In this document: positions 9,170-18,342 of the stretch, piece after piece
Numbering within the stretch: the stretch's first letter is position 1
How the letters are laid out: each line of letters opens with the position of its first letter
Source of the DNA: Allorhizobium borbori
GTDB lineage: Bacteria > Pseudomonadota > Alphaproteobacteria > Rhizobiales > Rhizobiaceae
NCBI RefSeq assembly: GCF_014196535.1
Contig: NZ_JACIDU010000006.1
Coordinates: forward strand, 1 to 64,000
Reading direction: 5' to 3'
Length of the DNA: 64,000 bases
Notes under the pieces: model-generated
The model's database searches: none
Seen by the model: only the letters and a program-made list of their open reading frames with translations
What the model was told of the DNA's origin: nothing
Program-made: the position numbers and the translations under genes

Positions 9170-10159
9170 TTGAACGGCACCAATCAGCTCCTCCCCGCAC
9201 GCGATCAACTGCGCCTTTGCTTTGCGCACGCGGCCTATGACATCAAACCGATCTTCGACGCCGAGTATCAGGACGGCCTGTCGAGCTTTCAGGTCTCCAC
9301 CTATGAGGAACTGAAGGCCCGTCTGCCGGAAGCGGATGTGCTCGTCGTTTCGGGCCTCTGGCGCAATGAACTGCTCGATCACGCCCCAAGGCTGAAATAT
9401 CTGCAATCGGTCAGTTCCGGCACCAACCAGTATGATCTGAACGCCTTTCGCGAGCGCGGCATCCTGCTGGCCAGCGGTCAGGGCGTCAACATGAACGCCG
9501 TCTCCGATCAGGCCATCGGCCTGATGCTGTCGCTGACCCGGCGTCTGGCCCTTGCCCGTGACAATCAGGCAAGGCATGTCTGGCGGCCGGAACAGCGCAA
9601 CCCGGATGACCGGGAAACCGACGTGGCCGGCAAGACGCTGCTGCTCGTCGGCCTCGGGCGGATCGGTAACCGGATCGCCCGCATCGCCCGTGCCATGGAC
9701 ATGCATGTGATCGGCGTGCGCCGCGATGTCTCGGCAGGCGCGGGCGATGCCAGCGAGGTCCATTCCTTCCGCGACGTGAAGTCGCTCATCCCCCGCGCCG
9801 ATGTCGTCATGCTGAGCTGCCCGCTGACCGTCGAGACGCGCAACCTCATCGATGGCGAGGCCATCGCCGCCATGCGCCCGACTGCGCATTTCATCAATGT
9901 CGCGCGCGGCGGCTGCGTCGATGAGGCGGCCCTTGTCGACGCCCTTCAGTCCGGTCGCATCGCCGGCGCCGCCGTCGACGTCACGCAGGTCGAGCCTTTG
10001 CCGGAAAGCTCCCCGCTCTGGCGGTTGCCGAACGTGATCGTCACGCCGCATTCGGCCGGGGAAAGCCGCAATTACGAGCGCAACGTCCTGAACATCCTGA
10101 CCCGCAATCTGGCGATGCTGTGGGACGACAACGCCAGCCTCATCAACCGCGTCGCCTGA
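9170..10159 (+). CDS. D-2-hydroxyacid dehydrogenase, NAD-dependent
   Basis: A 329-residue protein starting at TTG with AAAGGA seven bases upstream, which fixes this rare start. It has the NAD fold VGLGRIGNRIARIARAMDMH (G161-x-G-x-x-G166) and the catalytic Arg, Glu and His of the family: R246 in NVARGG, E275 in TQVEPLP and H294 in VTPHSAGE. Members interconvert 2-oxoacids and D-2-hydroxyacids. In this operon it may reduce or oxidise a 2-oxoacid made by the DadA-like enzyme or the aminotransferase. The substrate is not known. Confidence 0.9.
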   Translation: MNGTNQLLPARDQLRLCFAHAAYDIKPIFDAEYQDGLSSFQVSTYEELKARLPEADVLVVSGLWRNELLDHAPRLKYLQSVSSGTNQYDLNAFRERGILLASGQGVNMNAVSDQAIGLMLSLTRRLALARDNQARHVWRPEQRNPDDRETDVAGKTLLLVGLGRIGNRIARIARAMDMHVIGVRRDVSAGAGDASEVHSFRDVKSLIPRADVVMLSCPLTVETRNLIDGEAIAAMRPTAHFINVARGGCVDEAALVDALQSGRIAGAAVDVTQVEPLPESSPLWRLPNVIVTPHSAGESRNYERNVLNILTRNLAMLWDDNASLINRVA

Positions 10160-10183
10160 CCCGGACAAGGAAAGCCAGACACC

Positions 10184-11422
10184 ATGAGCGAGAAGCAACC
10201 GCCCTCACCAGAACCTTTCCGACGCGCCAGCCGACTGGCGAACCTCGGTGTTTCCGAAATTCTTCGGATCGGCGCCCGTGCCGGCGAAATGCAGCGCGCG
10301 GGCAAGCCGGTGATCGTTCTCGGCGCGGGAGAACCTGATTTCGATACGCCCGACACGATCAAGGAAGCGGCCATTGCCGCGATCCGCGCCGGTGACACGA
10401 AATATACCGCGCTGGACGGCACTCCGGCGCTGAAGGCCGCCATCTGCGCCAAGTTCCGCCGCGATAACGGGCTGGATTTCACGCCTGCCGAAATCACCGT
10501 GGCGGCGGGCGCCAAGCAGGTGATCTACAACGCCCTGATGGCCAGTCTGGAACCGGGCGACGAGGTCGTTATCCCGACACCGTTCTGGACCACCTATTCG
10601 GCGATGGTGGAGATTGCCGGCGGCATACCCGTTCTGGTTCCCTGCACGGGTGAAAACGGGTTCCGCATGACGGCTGAACAGCTTCAGGCCGCCATCAGCC
10701 CGAAGACCCGCTGGCTGATGCTGAACTCACCTTCGAACCCGAGCGGCGCGGCCTACCGCGCGGCGGATTACCGGCCGCTTCTCGATGTCCTTCTCGATGC
10801 CCCGCATGTGTGGTTGATGTCGGACGAAATCTACGAACACATCGTCTATGACGGCTTCACCTTCGTCACACCCGTGGCGATCGAACCGCGCATCCGGTCC
10901 CGTTGCCTCATCGTCAACGGCGTATCCAAGGCCTATGCCATGACCGGCTGGCGCATCGGATACGGCGCGGGGCCCGCCAGCCTGATCGGCGCGATGGCGG
11001 TCGTGCAAAGCCAGTCCACGTCCAACCCTGCTTCGATCAGCCAGGCAGCGGCCGTGGAGGCGCTCAATGGTCCGCAGGACGAAGTCGTGGCCAGGGCCGC
11101 CGATTTCAAGGCCCGGCGCGATTTCGTCGTCGCGGCGCTCAACGCCATCGAAGGCATCGAATGCCGCGTCCCCGAAGGTGCATTCTACACCTTCGCCAGT
11201 TGCGCCGGCCTCATCGGGGCGACGACTCCTGACGGCAAGGTGATCGAAAGCGACCGCGATGTCTGCGCCTATCTGCTGGAGGCGGGTCTCGTCGCGACCG
11301 TGCCGGGGGCGGCTTTCGGCCTGTCCCCCTACTTCCGGATTTCCTATGCCACCGCCATGGCCGAACTGGAGGAGGCCATGCGCCGTATTGCAGCCGCGTG
11401 CCGAAAACTCACGCTCGCCTGA
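10184..11422 (+). CDS. PLP-dependent aminotransferase class I/II (aspartate aminotransferase-like)
   Basis: A 412-residue fold-type I aminotransferase. Visible landmarks are LGAGEPDFDTPDTIKEAA, KYTALDGTPALKAAI, the asparagine of NSPSNPSGA, the aspartate and tyrosine of MSDEIYEHIVYD, the Schiff-base lysine K249 in VNGVSKAYAMTGWRIGY, and FRISYATAMAELEEA with the carboxylate-binding arginine. Subgroup I-gamma enzymes act on aspartate, aromatic or other amino acids, usually with 2-oxoglutarate. In this operon it could channel the amino nitrogen or act on the 2-oxoacid product. Substrate choice cannot be settled by eye. Confidence 0.92.
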   Translation: MSEKQPPSPEPFRRASRLANLGVSEILRIGARAGEMQRAGKPVIVLGAGEPDFDTPDTIKEAAIAAIRAGDTKYTALDGTPALKAAICAKFRRDNGLDFTPAEITVAAGAKQVIYNALMASLEPGDEVVIPTPFWTTYSAMVEIAGGIPVLVPCTGENGFRMTAEQLQAAISPKTRWLMLNSPSNPSGAAYRAADYRPLLDVLLDAPHVWLMSDEIYEHIVYDGFTFVTPVAIEPRIRSRCLIVNGVSKAYAMTGWRIGYGAGPASLIGAMAVVQSQSTSNPASISQAAAVEALNGPQDEVVARAADFKARRDFVVAALNAIEGIECRVPEGAFYTFASCAGLIGATTPDGKVIESDRDVCAYLLEAGLVATVPGAAFGLSPYFRISYATAMAELEEAMRRIAAACRKLTLA

Positions 11423-11495
11423 AACCAACGAATGGCCGGTGGAGCGGTATGCCCCTCCGGCCTCGGATCAAACTACGGCAGGACCGGACGCGGCG

Positions 11496-12881
11496 ATGAC
11501 AGTGATAAACGGAACGGGCGTTTCAAAGACCAATGCCCTGCAATTGCTGACGATCCTTCTGCTCGTCACGGGCAGCTTTCTCGAGCGCCCGGAATTGCTG
11601 GCCGCGTCTGCGGCCCTGGCCGGGCTCTCCATCGTCTTGCGCTGGCGAGTGCTGCTGAAACTGGCCCGCTTCTTCTTCGTGCTGGCCCTTCTGGCGGCTG
11701 GCGGCATCCTGCTGTTTCAGCCGCAAATGTCCGGCCTGCTGTGGAAAGCCACTCTTCAGGGTGTTTCCTTCGCGGCGCTGATGATGGTGCTGGGCATGTT
11801 GCGTTACCCTGTCCGCCGTTCGCCAACCGTGCGCCGGGCTTCCGCCTTCCTCGTCGCCTATCCGCCACGCAGTCGTTACGCCGCCATCAATATCGGCGCG
11901 CAGTTCCTGAGCCTGCTTTTCAATGTCGGCATGATCGCCATGATCGGCGACCTGACGCGACCGAAGGACGGCGCGGACGGTCGCACCGACCCGGCGCGGC
12001 GGGCCATGGTAATTGCGGCGATGCGGGGCGCGGCCCTCGTCAGCATCTGGTCGCCCATCGGCCTTGGTTTTTCCATCGTCGCGGCGGGTATTCCCGGGCT
12101 CGATGCCGCCGCCTTTCTGGCCGTGGCTGCACTATTCACGATGATTGCCTTGCTGGTCACGGCCTTCTTTCCTAACCTGCCATCCGAGGCGACCGTGCCG
12201 GCCAATGCGCAACGTTCACCCGAAAAGGGCGACCTGCCCGCCCTGCTGCAAACGCTCGGCGCCTGCGCCCTTCTGCTGGCGCTTGCCGTCGGGCTGCATG
12301 AGGCGGCGGGCATCAGCTTCACCCTTGCCTCCGTCACCGTGCTGCCGATCTTCGCGGCCCTTTGGCTTGTGCTGGAGCCAGGTGACGGCGATGCCGGTCT
12401 GGGCGCGGAACTTGCGCGGTCCGTCTCGGGTCTCGGCGACCTCACCAACGAAAGCGCCATCTTCCTCTCCGCAAATGTGATCGGGGCCGCACTTTCGATT
12501 TTCATCGGCGGCCTGTCGGTCTGGCAGACCGTGCTTGCGGGGGGCATACCGGCCCTGCCCCTGCTGCTCGCATGCCTGCTCATGATCCCGCTCGCGGCGG
12601 CCTTGTTCATTCCCAACTCGGTCTTCGTGGTGGTAATGGCGCAATTGCTGGGGCCCTCCCCTCTTGGACAGGACCACCCGCTGTCGCTGGCGCTGACATT
12701 GAGCGTCGGCTGGGCCGCTGCCATTTCGCTGTCGCCCATCAGCGCCATGTGCCTCGTTACCGGCTCCCTTTGCGGCGTTTCATCGCAAAGGGTCGCGTGG
12801 GTTTGGAACCGGCGGTTCGTCGGCATTCTGCTCGCGCTCGCCGCAGCCGCAATCGCTCTTCTCCACAGCGCCGGGCAATGA
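11496..12881 (+). CDS. Polytopic inner-membrane permease of unknown substrate
   Basis: A hydrophobic protein of 461 residues from the ATG at 11496 (MTVINGTGVSKTNALQLLTI). I count about ten to twelve likely membrane segments, for example LLLVTGSF, FFFVLALLAAGGILLF, ALLLALAVGLHEAAG, LLACLLMIPLAAALFIPNSV and LALAAAAIAL. A central polar loop around residues 210-240 splits it into two halves, as in many secondary carriers. I do not recognise a family with confidence. Its place among catabolic genes suggests a second importer or an exporter of a pathway product. The frame is open further upstream to 11259, inside the aminotransferase gene, but that part looks non-coding. Confidence 0.7.
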   Translation: MTVINGTGVSKTNALQLLTILLLVTGSFLERPELLAASAALAGLSIVLRWRVLLKLARFFFVLALLAAGGILLFQPQMSGLLWKATLQGVSFAALMMVLGMLRYPVRRSPTVRRASAFLVAYPPRSRYAAINIGAQFLSLLFNVGMIAMIGDLTRPKDGADGRTDPARRAMVIAAMRGAALVSIWSPIGLGFSIVAAGIPGLDAAAFLAVAALFTMIALLVTAFFPNLPSEATVPANAQRSPEKGDLPALLQTLGACALLLALAVGLHEAAGISFTLASVTVLPIFAALWLVLEPGDGDAGLGAELARSVSGLGDLTNESAIFLSANVIGAALSIFIGGLSVWQTVLAGGIPALPLLLACLLMIPLAAALFIPNSVFVVVMAQLLGPSPLGQDHPLSLALTLSVGWAAAISLSPISAMCLVTGSLCGVSSQRVAWVWNRRFVGILLALAAAAIALLHSAGQ

Positions 12882-12911
12882 TATCTCACCCGCACATCCA
12901 AGGATCACACC

Positions 12912-13670
12912 ATGACTTCCGGACCTTCCATTCTTGTTACGGGCGCCGCCAGCGGCATAGGTGCGGCCATCGTTCGGCGCATTGCGGCCCCCGGCGCCAG
13001 ACTGCTGCTGCATACCGGCAGCAATATCGACGGGCTGAAGCTCATCGGCGAGGAAGCGCGTGGCCGCGGTGCCGAGGTGGTGCTGGAAACCGGCGACCTT
13101 GCCGACCCCGATGTGCCGACCCGGCTGGTTGAGCGGGCCAGGACGGCTTTCGGGCAACTGGACCAGATCGTATCGAATGCCGGACGCGCCCAGAAGGCGA
13201 CATTCGAAACCTTGACCATCGATGACCTGAACGCGGCCTTCGCATTGATGCCCGCGGCCTTCCTTTTGCTGGCGAAGGCCGCACTTGCGGATCTGCGCGC
13301 TTCGCAGCACGGGCGGGTGATCGCCATCAGTTCCTTCGTTGCCCACGGGTTCGGCACGAACGGCATGCACTTTCCGGCAACCGGTGCGGCCAAGGCCGCC
13401 CTGGAGGCGCTTGCAAAATCGCTGGCGGCCCAGCTTGCCCCCGATGGCGTGACCGTCAACTGTGTCGTTCCCGGCTTTGTTCGCAAGGATGCTAGCGGAC
13501 ATGCCGCGACCTCACGCGCCGCGATGGACAGCGCCCGGACGATTACGCCGAATGGCCGTCTGGGCGAACCGGACGATATTGCCGCGCTTGTCGCATTCCT
13601 GCTTTCGCCGGGCGCTGGCCACATCACCGGCCAGACCATGCACGTCGATGGCGGCCTGTTGCTGCCTTAG
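12912..13670 (+). CDS. Short-chain dehydrogenase/reductase with atypical active site
   Basis: A 252-residue classical SDR: cofactor motif TGAASGIG (residues 10-17), SNAGRA in the NNAG position, S140 in AISSFVAHG, and a C-terminal [17 protein letters not shown]. The catalytic Tyr-x-x-x-Lys reads T157-G-A-A-K161 ([20 protein letters not shown]), so threonine replaces the tyrosine. Either the protein has lost ordinary oxidoreductase chemistry or it uses another residue. It is the last gene of the 4147-13670 run, 30 bases after the permease. The family is certain; the activity is not. Confidence 0.87.
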   Translation: MTSGPSILVTGAASGIGAAIVRRIAAPGARLLLHTGSNIDGLKLIGEEARGRGAEVVLETGDLADPDVPTRLVERARTAFGQLDQIVSNAGRAQKATFETLTIDDLNAAFALMPAAFLLLAKAALADLRASQHGRVIAISSFVAHGFGTNGMHFPATGAAKAALEALAKSLAAQLAPDGVTVNCVVPGFVRKDASGHAATSRAAMDSARTITPNGRLGEPDDIAALVAFLLSPGAGHITGQTMHVDGGLLLP

Positions 13671-13773
13671 GACGTACGACCGCCTCAACGCCCTGGATTT
13701 CAATGCGTTGACGAGGGCCTGTTGCGAACACGGCAGGCGAACATGACGAGCCCTGCGCCGGGCGGTGCGCGGC

Positions 13774-14073
13774 TCAGGCCGTTTCCGGCAGGCGCTGCCA
13801 GGCGAGGGCCTCGAGCTTTTCACGGAAGGCGAAGCGGATGAGATGGACTTCGATGATCGATTGGGTCTGGGCAAGGTCGTCCTCTTCCGGTGCCGTGACC
13901 TCCATGCGCAGTCCCCTGTCATCCGAGACAAGCCTGCCGGCGCCACGCGGAAAGCGACAGTCGCCGTGATCCTGATCGTAGGTGACCTCGATCTTGTGGG
14001 CGAAGTGCTTGCAAAGCTGCGTCAGATATTTCCTGGCATGCTCTGTCTCAAAATATGCAACAGCCTTGAACAC
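13774..14073 (-). CDS. DUF2218 domain protein
   Basis: About 99 residues, starting at GTG (14073) with AAAGGAA nine bases upstream. The protein FKAVAYFETEHARKYLTQLC, then KHFAHKIEV, RFPRGAGRLVSDD and IEVHLIRFAFREKLEALAWQ, matches the DUF2218 family of roughly 90-100 residues, which is often found near siderophore or iron genes in proteobacteria. An upstream ATG at 14169 would add about 32 unrelated residues and is less likely. It ends 110 bases before the neighbouring TonB receptor's stop is reached and is transcribed in the same direction, so it could be co-expressed with the receptor. Confidence 0.78.
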   Translation of the reverse strand: MFKAVAYFETEHARKYLTQLCKHFAHKIEVTYDQDHGDCRFPRGAGRLVSDDRGLRMEVTAPEEDDLAQTQSIIEVHLIRFAFREKLEALAWQRLPETA

Positions 14074-14183
14074 AATCGTTTCCTTTCCATCGGCCCGGCA
14101 CGGGATAGCCGGCCATTCTTGCGAAAAGCGGAAGCCGCAGAGCGGATCGCTGCGGCTTTCGGAAGACATTCCAAACGGGATGG

Positions 14184-16157
14184 TCAGAACTTGATCGAGG
14201 CCTGGACGGTCACGGTGCGCCCCGGAGCGTAGATCGGATCGATACCGCCGCGATTGCTGCTCATGGCGTAGCTGGAGCGCTCGTAATAATTCTTGTTGAA
14301 GATATTATCGACCGTCAGGCGGAAGGAGGCGTTCTTGTAGGCTTCCGGCGTCCACTCCGCATAGGCATTGAAGACCGTGTAGGAGGGCTGGTCGTAGAAG
14401 CCGGCGGCGGTGGCCACCGCATCCGAAATCCTGCCGGCCCATTCCATCGACGTGCCGATCTTGACGCCGTAGTCGGTCAGTTCGTGGTCGATATAGAGTG
14501 TCGCCATGTCGCCGATCGGCATGAAGGTGCTGCTGTTTGGCAGCGCGGAAACGCCGCCCGCGGTCACATCCGCCTTCGTGTAGCTCGCGCCGATCTTGGT
14601 GTCGCCCCAGAGATAGGCGGCATTCACCGTCACGCCGCGGCTGCGGTACTCGTTGGGATCGTTCGTCAGGGACGTCGTGCCATAGGAGGGCAGGCCCTTG
14701 ATCCGGGTGTCGAAGAAGGTAATGCCGGCATTCCAGTCGTCACCGCCGAAATTCGCACCGACCTTGAAGTTCTTGGCTCTGCCGGTGTCAAAGTTCGGGT
14801 CGGTAATGAAGGCGTTGTCGCGGGCGTGCACGAAACCGTAATCACCGATGACATAACCGAGCCAGGTCCGCGAAGCGCCGGCAAAGACCTCGATATGATC
14901 GTTGATCCGGTAGGCCACTGTCGCGTTCACGCTGGCGCCGCTGTCGGAGAAGTCCTTGTTGTCCCAGTCTTCGAAGCTGTGGAAGTCGTAGCGCGCACCG
15001 GTCGAAACCTTGAAGCCGCTGTCGAATTCGAAACGTCCCTGCGTGAAGAGGCCGGCCTGCGTGGTGTCGAAGTCGCGATAACGTCGGTTATTGTTGCCGT
15101 AATTGTCGGTGTGATAATCGTGCTGGCCAAAGTCGAAGCCGGCGGTGATGGTGCCGGGATCGATCGTGAAGGTATTCTGGACCTTGCCGCCGTAAAGATC
15201 CTCGTTGAGGATCATGTTGCCGTTGGGCCGGGCCTGGTAATTGGTGCGCCAGTAATCGTTCTGGCTTGAATAGAGCATGATCTCGGGGTCCCACAGATCG
15301 GTGGGGTTGGTCGAGGTATAGCTGATCTTCGCGGTTTCGCGCACGACTTCAAGCGGATGCAGCGTGTCGCCGGCAAGGCCGAGATTCATCTTGATGAGAC
15401 GGTCCGCGCGGTCGCGGCTACGCTCATAGCTGACCTCGACGCGGTGATCCTCGACCTCGTAACCGAGTTTGGCCAGATAGTTGCGGGCGGCCGGCTCGGT
15501 GCCGAGCATTTTGGTGCCATCGCCGCTCTTGTAGTCGTCACCATTCGTCAGATGCGACATGACGAACCAGTCGAAACCGCTGTGACGTCCGTAGGCGGCG
15601 GCGCTGCCCCCGACGCCACGCCCGTTCGAGCCGTAGGATGAACTCAGCCGCGCTCCGAAATCCTTGCCGTCTTCAAGAAGATCGTTGGCGCCCACGGTTT
15701 CGTAACGCACCGCGCCGGCCGCAGCAGCGAAGCCCGCATCGGCGGCCGCGGCTCCGGCCTCGACCTCGACGCGCTTCAGAAAGGCGGGGTCGATTACGTT
15801 CGATCCCGTGTGGTGCCAGCTCGTCGCCGTCTGCGGCACGCCATCGACCGTGACCGCAAGGTTGGACTGTTCCATGCCGAGCACATGAATCCGCTTGGAC
15901 GGGCCGCCGCCGCCCGAGACGGTTATCGAGGATTCGCGGGCAAACAGCTCTGAAACGTCGGCGGGCTGGAGCGCCTGAAGCTCCTCCTGGGTAATGACGG
16001 TGCCGCCCGTCGCCTCGATGTTCTCCTTGCCACCGCTGACGACGGTGATCGTGTCGAGAACGGTCTCATCCTTACGCTCGGCTTCCTGGGCGTGCAGTGC
16101 CGAGGCGATGGCAAGCAGGGATGCGCCTGCAAGCGGCAATATCCGTCTGAATTTCAT
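14184..16157 (-). CDS. TonB-dependent outer-membrane receptor, probable iron-complex or heme receptor
   Basis: A 657-residue protein with Sec signal [23 protein letters not shown], a TonB box around [10 protein letters not shown], a plug domain ([58 protein letters not shown]) and a beta-barrel ending in aromatic-rich strands and a terminal F ([10 protein letters not shown]). GGAG lies seven bases before the ATG. The ligand is not identifiable by eye. The TGA-N9-TCA iron operator about 200 bases upstream and the divergent AraC regulator strongly suggest iron-complex uptake, with the AraC protein sensing the ligand. Confidence 0.9.
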   Translation of the reverse strand: MKFRRILPLAGASLLAIASALHAQEAERKDETVLDTITVVSGGKENIEATGGTVITQEELQALQPADVSELFARESSITVSGGGGPSKRIHVLGMEQSNLAVTVDGVPQTATSWHHTGSNVIDPAFLKRVEVEAGAAAADAGFAAAAGAVRYETVGANDLLEDGKDFGARLSSSYGSNGRGVGGSAAAYGRHSGFDWFVMSHLTNGDDYKSGDGTKMLGTEPAARNYLAKLGYEVEDHRVEVSYERSRDRADRLIKMNLGLAGDTLHPLEVVRETAKISYTSTNPTDLWDPEIMLYSSQNDYWRTNYQARPNGNMILNEDLYGGKVQNTFTIDPGTITAGFDFGQHDYHTDNYGNNNRRYRDFDTTQAGLFTQGRFEFDSGFKVSTGARYDFHSFEDWDNKDFSDSGASVNATVAYRINDHIEVFAGASRTWLGYVIGDYGFVHARDNAFITDPNFDTGRAKNFKVGANFGGDDWNAGITFFDTRIKGLPSYGTTSLTNDPNEYRSRGVTVNAAYLWGDTKIGASYTKADVTAGGVSALPNSSTFMPIGDMATLYIDHELTDYGVKIGTSMEWAGRISDAVATAAGFYDQPSYTVFNAYAEWTPEAYKNASFRLTVDNIFNKNYYERSSYAMSSNRGGIDPIYAPGRTVTVQASIKF

Positions 16158-16361
16158 ATTACACTCCGGAAAGTCCATGTTTTGCTCTCTTGGCCTCAAG
16201 GTGCCGGACAGAGACCAGCCGTCGGAAAGGCAGACGCGGCCCGAGCCGGCGGCCGGGCGCCTCGCCCGGACGTCGAAGCGCGGAAAGCGTGTGCGGACGA
16301 TCCGATACTCATTGCCCCTCCTGCCGAACACCTTGCCGCATCGGCGGGAAAGGCATAAAGA

Positions 16362-16376
16362 TGATTAAGTCGGTCA
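16362..16376. promoter_or_regulatory. Candidate iron-responsive operator (RirA box)
   Basis: TGATTAAGTCGGTCA fits TGA-N9-TCA, the iron-responsive operator of Rhizobiales, and lies about 205 bases before the TonB receptor start. Iron-repressed control by RirA is inferred; no experimental support is visible here. Confidence 0.5.
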
Positions 16377-16504
16377 TGTATTAATTCGGTGGGGTGGGGC
16401 TGTCGATGCGAAACACTTTGTTAGGAATTGCAATATTTTTCGCGCAAACGGCACGATGGCCTGCCGGGCTTTGCAGAACACCCATCCTGATTGAGTTTTG
16501 ACCC

Positions 16505-16547
16505 TGGAGCATTCGCGGAGACCCCCGTGTTCACCGGGAATGCTCCA
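16505..16547. repeat. Inverted repeat TGGAGCATTC ... GAATGCTCCA
   Basis: Perfect 10-bp arms at 16505-16514 and 16538-16547, separated by 23 bases, with another AATGCTCCA at 16602-16610 just before the araC start. Three half-sites in about 100 bases could be an operator cluster or part of a dispersed intergenic repeat. Confidence 0.5.
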
Positions 16548-16565
16548 ATGTCTTGTTTAACGTAT

Positions 16566-16591
16566 TGTCCGGACGTGAAATCCTGTCCGGA
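16566..16591. promoter_or_regulatory. Direct repeats TGTCCGGA, candidate AraC-type binding sites
   Basis: TGTCCGGA occurs at 16566-16573 and 16584-16591, 18 bases apart, and GTCCGGA again at 16631-16637 inside the start of the araC gene. AraC proteins bind direct repeats near their own promoters, so autoregulation and control of the divergent receptor are plausible. Confidence 0.4.
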
Positions 16592-16620
16592 TTTTACTGG
16601 AAATGCTCCAGAGGCACTCG

Positions 16621-17484
16621 ATGCACTATAGTCCGGAAGATCTGTATGTCGGTGCGATTGAAAATACGCCGAACTGCTCAACGGTGACGGCCGAACAAAA
16701 CATCTGGTCCAAGTTCATGCTGATGATTCTCCTGCAAGGATCGCAGCGCTTCGTCATCGACGGCGTACCCTTCCATCTGGATGCGGGCCGGGAAACTGAC
16801 AACACACCGCTGGTTTTCATGCTGAATGTCGCGAAGCCCAGCACACTGCGCTTCGTTCACGAAAGCCAGGTTCCCTTGCGCAAGGTGATGATCGCCGCGC
16901 CGACGCCCTGGCTGAAGCGCCTTGTGGAAACCCAGAGCGACGCCAGCACGCCGGCGCTTCGGCGTTTCTTCTCCGAGCACCTCGCCCGGTTTTCATTCGC
17001 ACCGGGGCGCAGCATTCTGCAACAGGCCGAAAAGATCATGCATCCGCCCCCCGTGCTGGAGGGCGAACTCAACGCGCTTTACCTGCGCGCGCAGGCGCTC
17101 GACATCATGTGGCAGTCCTGCCTGACCATGATCGCCGAAGGCTCGCCCGAGCCGCAGACGCCCTGCCTCATGAGCCTGCGCACCGGTGAACGGATCAAGG
17201 ATTTCATCCTGGCCAACCTCGATACCGACCTGACGATCGAACGGATCGCCCATGAAGCCGGCGCAAGCCCATCGACGGTTCAGCGCAATTTCAAGGAGCA
17301 GTTCGGAACGACGATCTTCGAGTTCGTTCGACAAAAGCGGCTGGAGACCGCGTATGCCGCTCTCGTGAATGATGGCTTGCCAATCGCACAGGCGGCGCAT
17401 CTTGCGGGCTACAACAATGTTTCCAGCTTCACGACGGCCTTTCGCAAAACCTATGGCATGACGCCCAAGCAAGTTCGGGCCTGA
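16621..17484 (+). CDS. AraC-family transcriptional regulator
   Basis: 287 residues from the ATG at 16621 (MHYSPEDLYVGAIENTPNCS), which has AGAGG upstream; a start at 16603 lacks a usable site. The C-terminal 100 residues form the double HTH: IKDFILANLDTDLTIERIAH, GASPSTVQRNFKEQFGTT, and AHLAGYNNVSSFTTAFRKTY with GMTPKQVRA. The N-terminal half is a likely ligand-sensing domain, as in AraC activators of siderophore receptor genes (RhrA or PchR type). It diverges from the TonB receptor, its likely target, and may need the siderophore as inducer. Confidence 0.88.
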   Translation: MHYSPEDLYVGAIENTPNCSTVTAEQNIWSKFMLMILLQGSQRFVIDGVPFHLDAGRETDNTPLVFMLNVAKPSTLRFVHESQVPLRKVMIAAPTPWLKRLVETQSDASTPALRRFFSEHLARFSFAPGRSILQQAEKIMHPPPVLEGELNALYLRAQALDIMWQSCLTMIAEGSPEPQTPCLMSLRTGERIKDFILANLDTDLTIERIAHEAGASPSTVQRNFKEQFGTTIFEFVRQKRLETAYAALVNDGLPIAQAAHLAGYNNVSSFTTAFRKTYGMTPKQVRA

Positions 17485-17640
17485 TGCCGCAGGCGTGGAG
17501 CGCGTCGGGCGCTCTCCTGGCTGTTCAAAGAAGGATCATGACCGTTGAATCCCCTGGCTGGACCGGATAGGTTTCTGGTAGGCCATATTATGCACCGGCG
17601 ATCCGGCTGCGGTTGGGTGATGTCGATGCAAGGGGTTGTG

Positions 17641-18342
17641 ATGGGTTTGCTGCCGGAAGAAAGTGGAATCAGGGTCGAGCGTCCGACAAAGACGCTGCGC
17701 GAACTTGCCCTCGACAAGGTGCGGGACGCCATTGTGGAAGGCTACTTCCGCCCCGGAGACCGGCTGGTGGAGCGCGACCTGTGCGCCCAGCTCGGTGTCA
17801 GCCGAACCATCGTGCGCGAGGTGCTGCGCCATCTCGAGTCTGAGGGGCTGGTTGCGAACCAGGCCAACAAGGGGCCGATTGTTGCCACTCTCGATCTCGA
17901 TGAAGCGCGGCAGATCTATGAAATCCGCGGCGCGCTGGAAGGCATGGCGGCGCGGCTTTGCGCGGAGCAGCGCGATCCCGCCACGATTGCGGCGCTGGAG
18001 GCGGCGCTTGACGCCATTCGCGCCTGCTATGCCGCAAAAGACCTGCATGGCGTTCTGAGCCAGACGACCGCCTTTTATCAGACGCTGTTCAGCCGGGTGA
18101 AGCGGCACGTCGCCTGGGGCGTCGTCAACCTGCTGACGGTGCGCATCAATCATCTGCGCTCGATGACGATCCAGACGCGTAATCGCGATACCGAGGGCCC
18201 GCAGCAGATGGAGCGGATTGTCGATGCCATCCGGCGCGGCGATGGCGATGCGGCGGCCAGGGCGGCGCTCGATCACGTTGCGGCGGCAAGCGCCATCGCC
18301 GAGGCCGTATTATCCGCCCAGAAAACCGAAGCCGGGGCCTGA
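17641..18342 (+). CDS. GntR-family regulator, FadR subfamily with FCD domain
   Basis: 233 residues from the ATG at 17641, five bases after AAGGGG; the frame is open upstream but lacks a better site. The N-terminal winged HTH reads KTLRELALDKVRDAIVEGYF RPGDRLVE, then CAQLGVSRTIVREVLRHLES EG. The C-terminal FCD domain (ARQIYEIRGALEGMAARL, HVAWGVVNLLTVRINHLRS) is helical and in relatives binds organic acids through metal-ligating histidines. Its neighbours are unrelated housekeeping genes, so the regulated pathway is unclear. Confidence 0.9.
   Translation: MGLLPEESGIRVERPTKTLRELALDKVRDAIVEGYFRPGDRLVERDLCAQLGVSRTIVREVLRHLESEGLVANQANKGPIVATLDLDEARQIYEIRGALEGMAARLCAEQRDPATIAALEAALDAIRACYAAKDLHGVLSQTTAFYQTLFSRVKRHVAWGVVNLLTVRINHLRSMTIQTRNRDTEGPQQMERIVDAIRRGDGDAAARAALDHVAAASAIAEAVLSAQKTEAGA

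Larger units (their letters stand above)
16158..16620. other. Divergent regulatory region between the TonB receptor and araC genes
   Basis: 463 bases without a gene. It holds a candidate RirA-type iron operator (16362-16376), an inverted repeat built on TGGAGCATTC (16505-16547) with a further half-site at 16602-16610, and two direct repeats TGTCCGGA at 16566 and 16584. These are listed separately. Confidence 0.6.

Noticed and set aside
11259-11495. Upstream extension of the unknown permease into the aminotransferase gene
   Set aside because: The 79 extra residues are proline- and arginine-rich, overlap a real gene in another frame, and the hydrophobic protein begins naturally at 11496.
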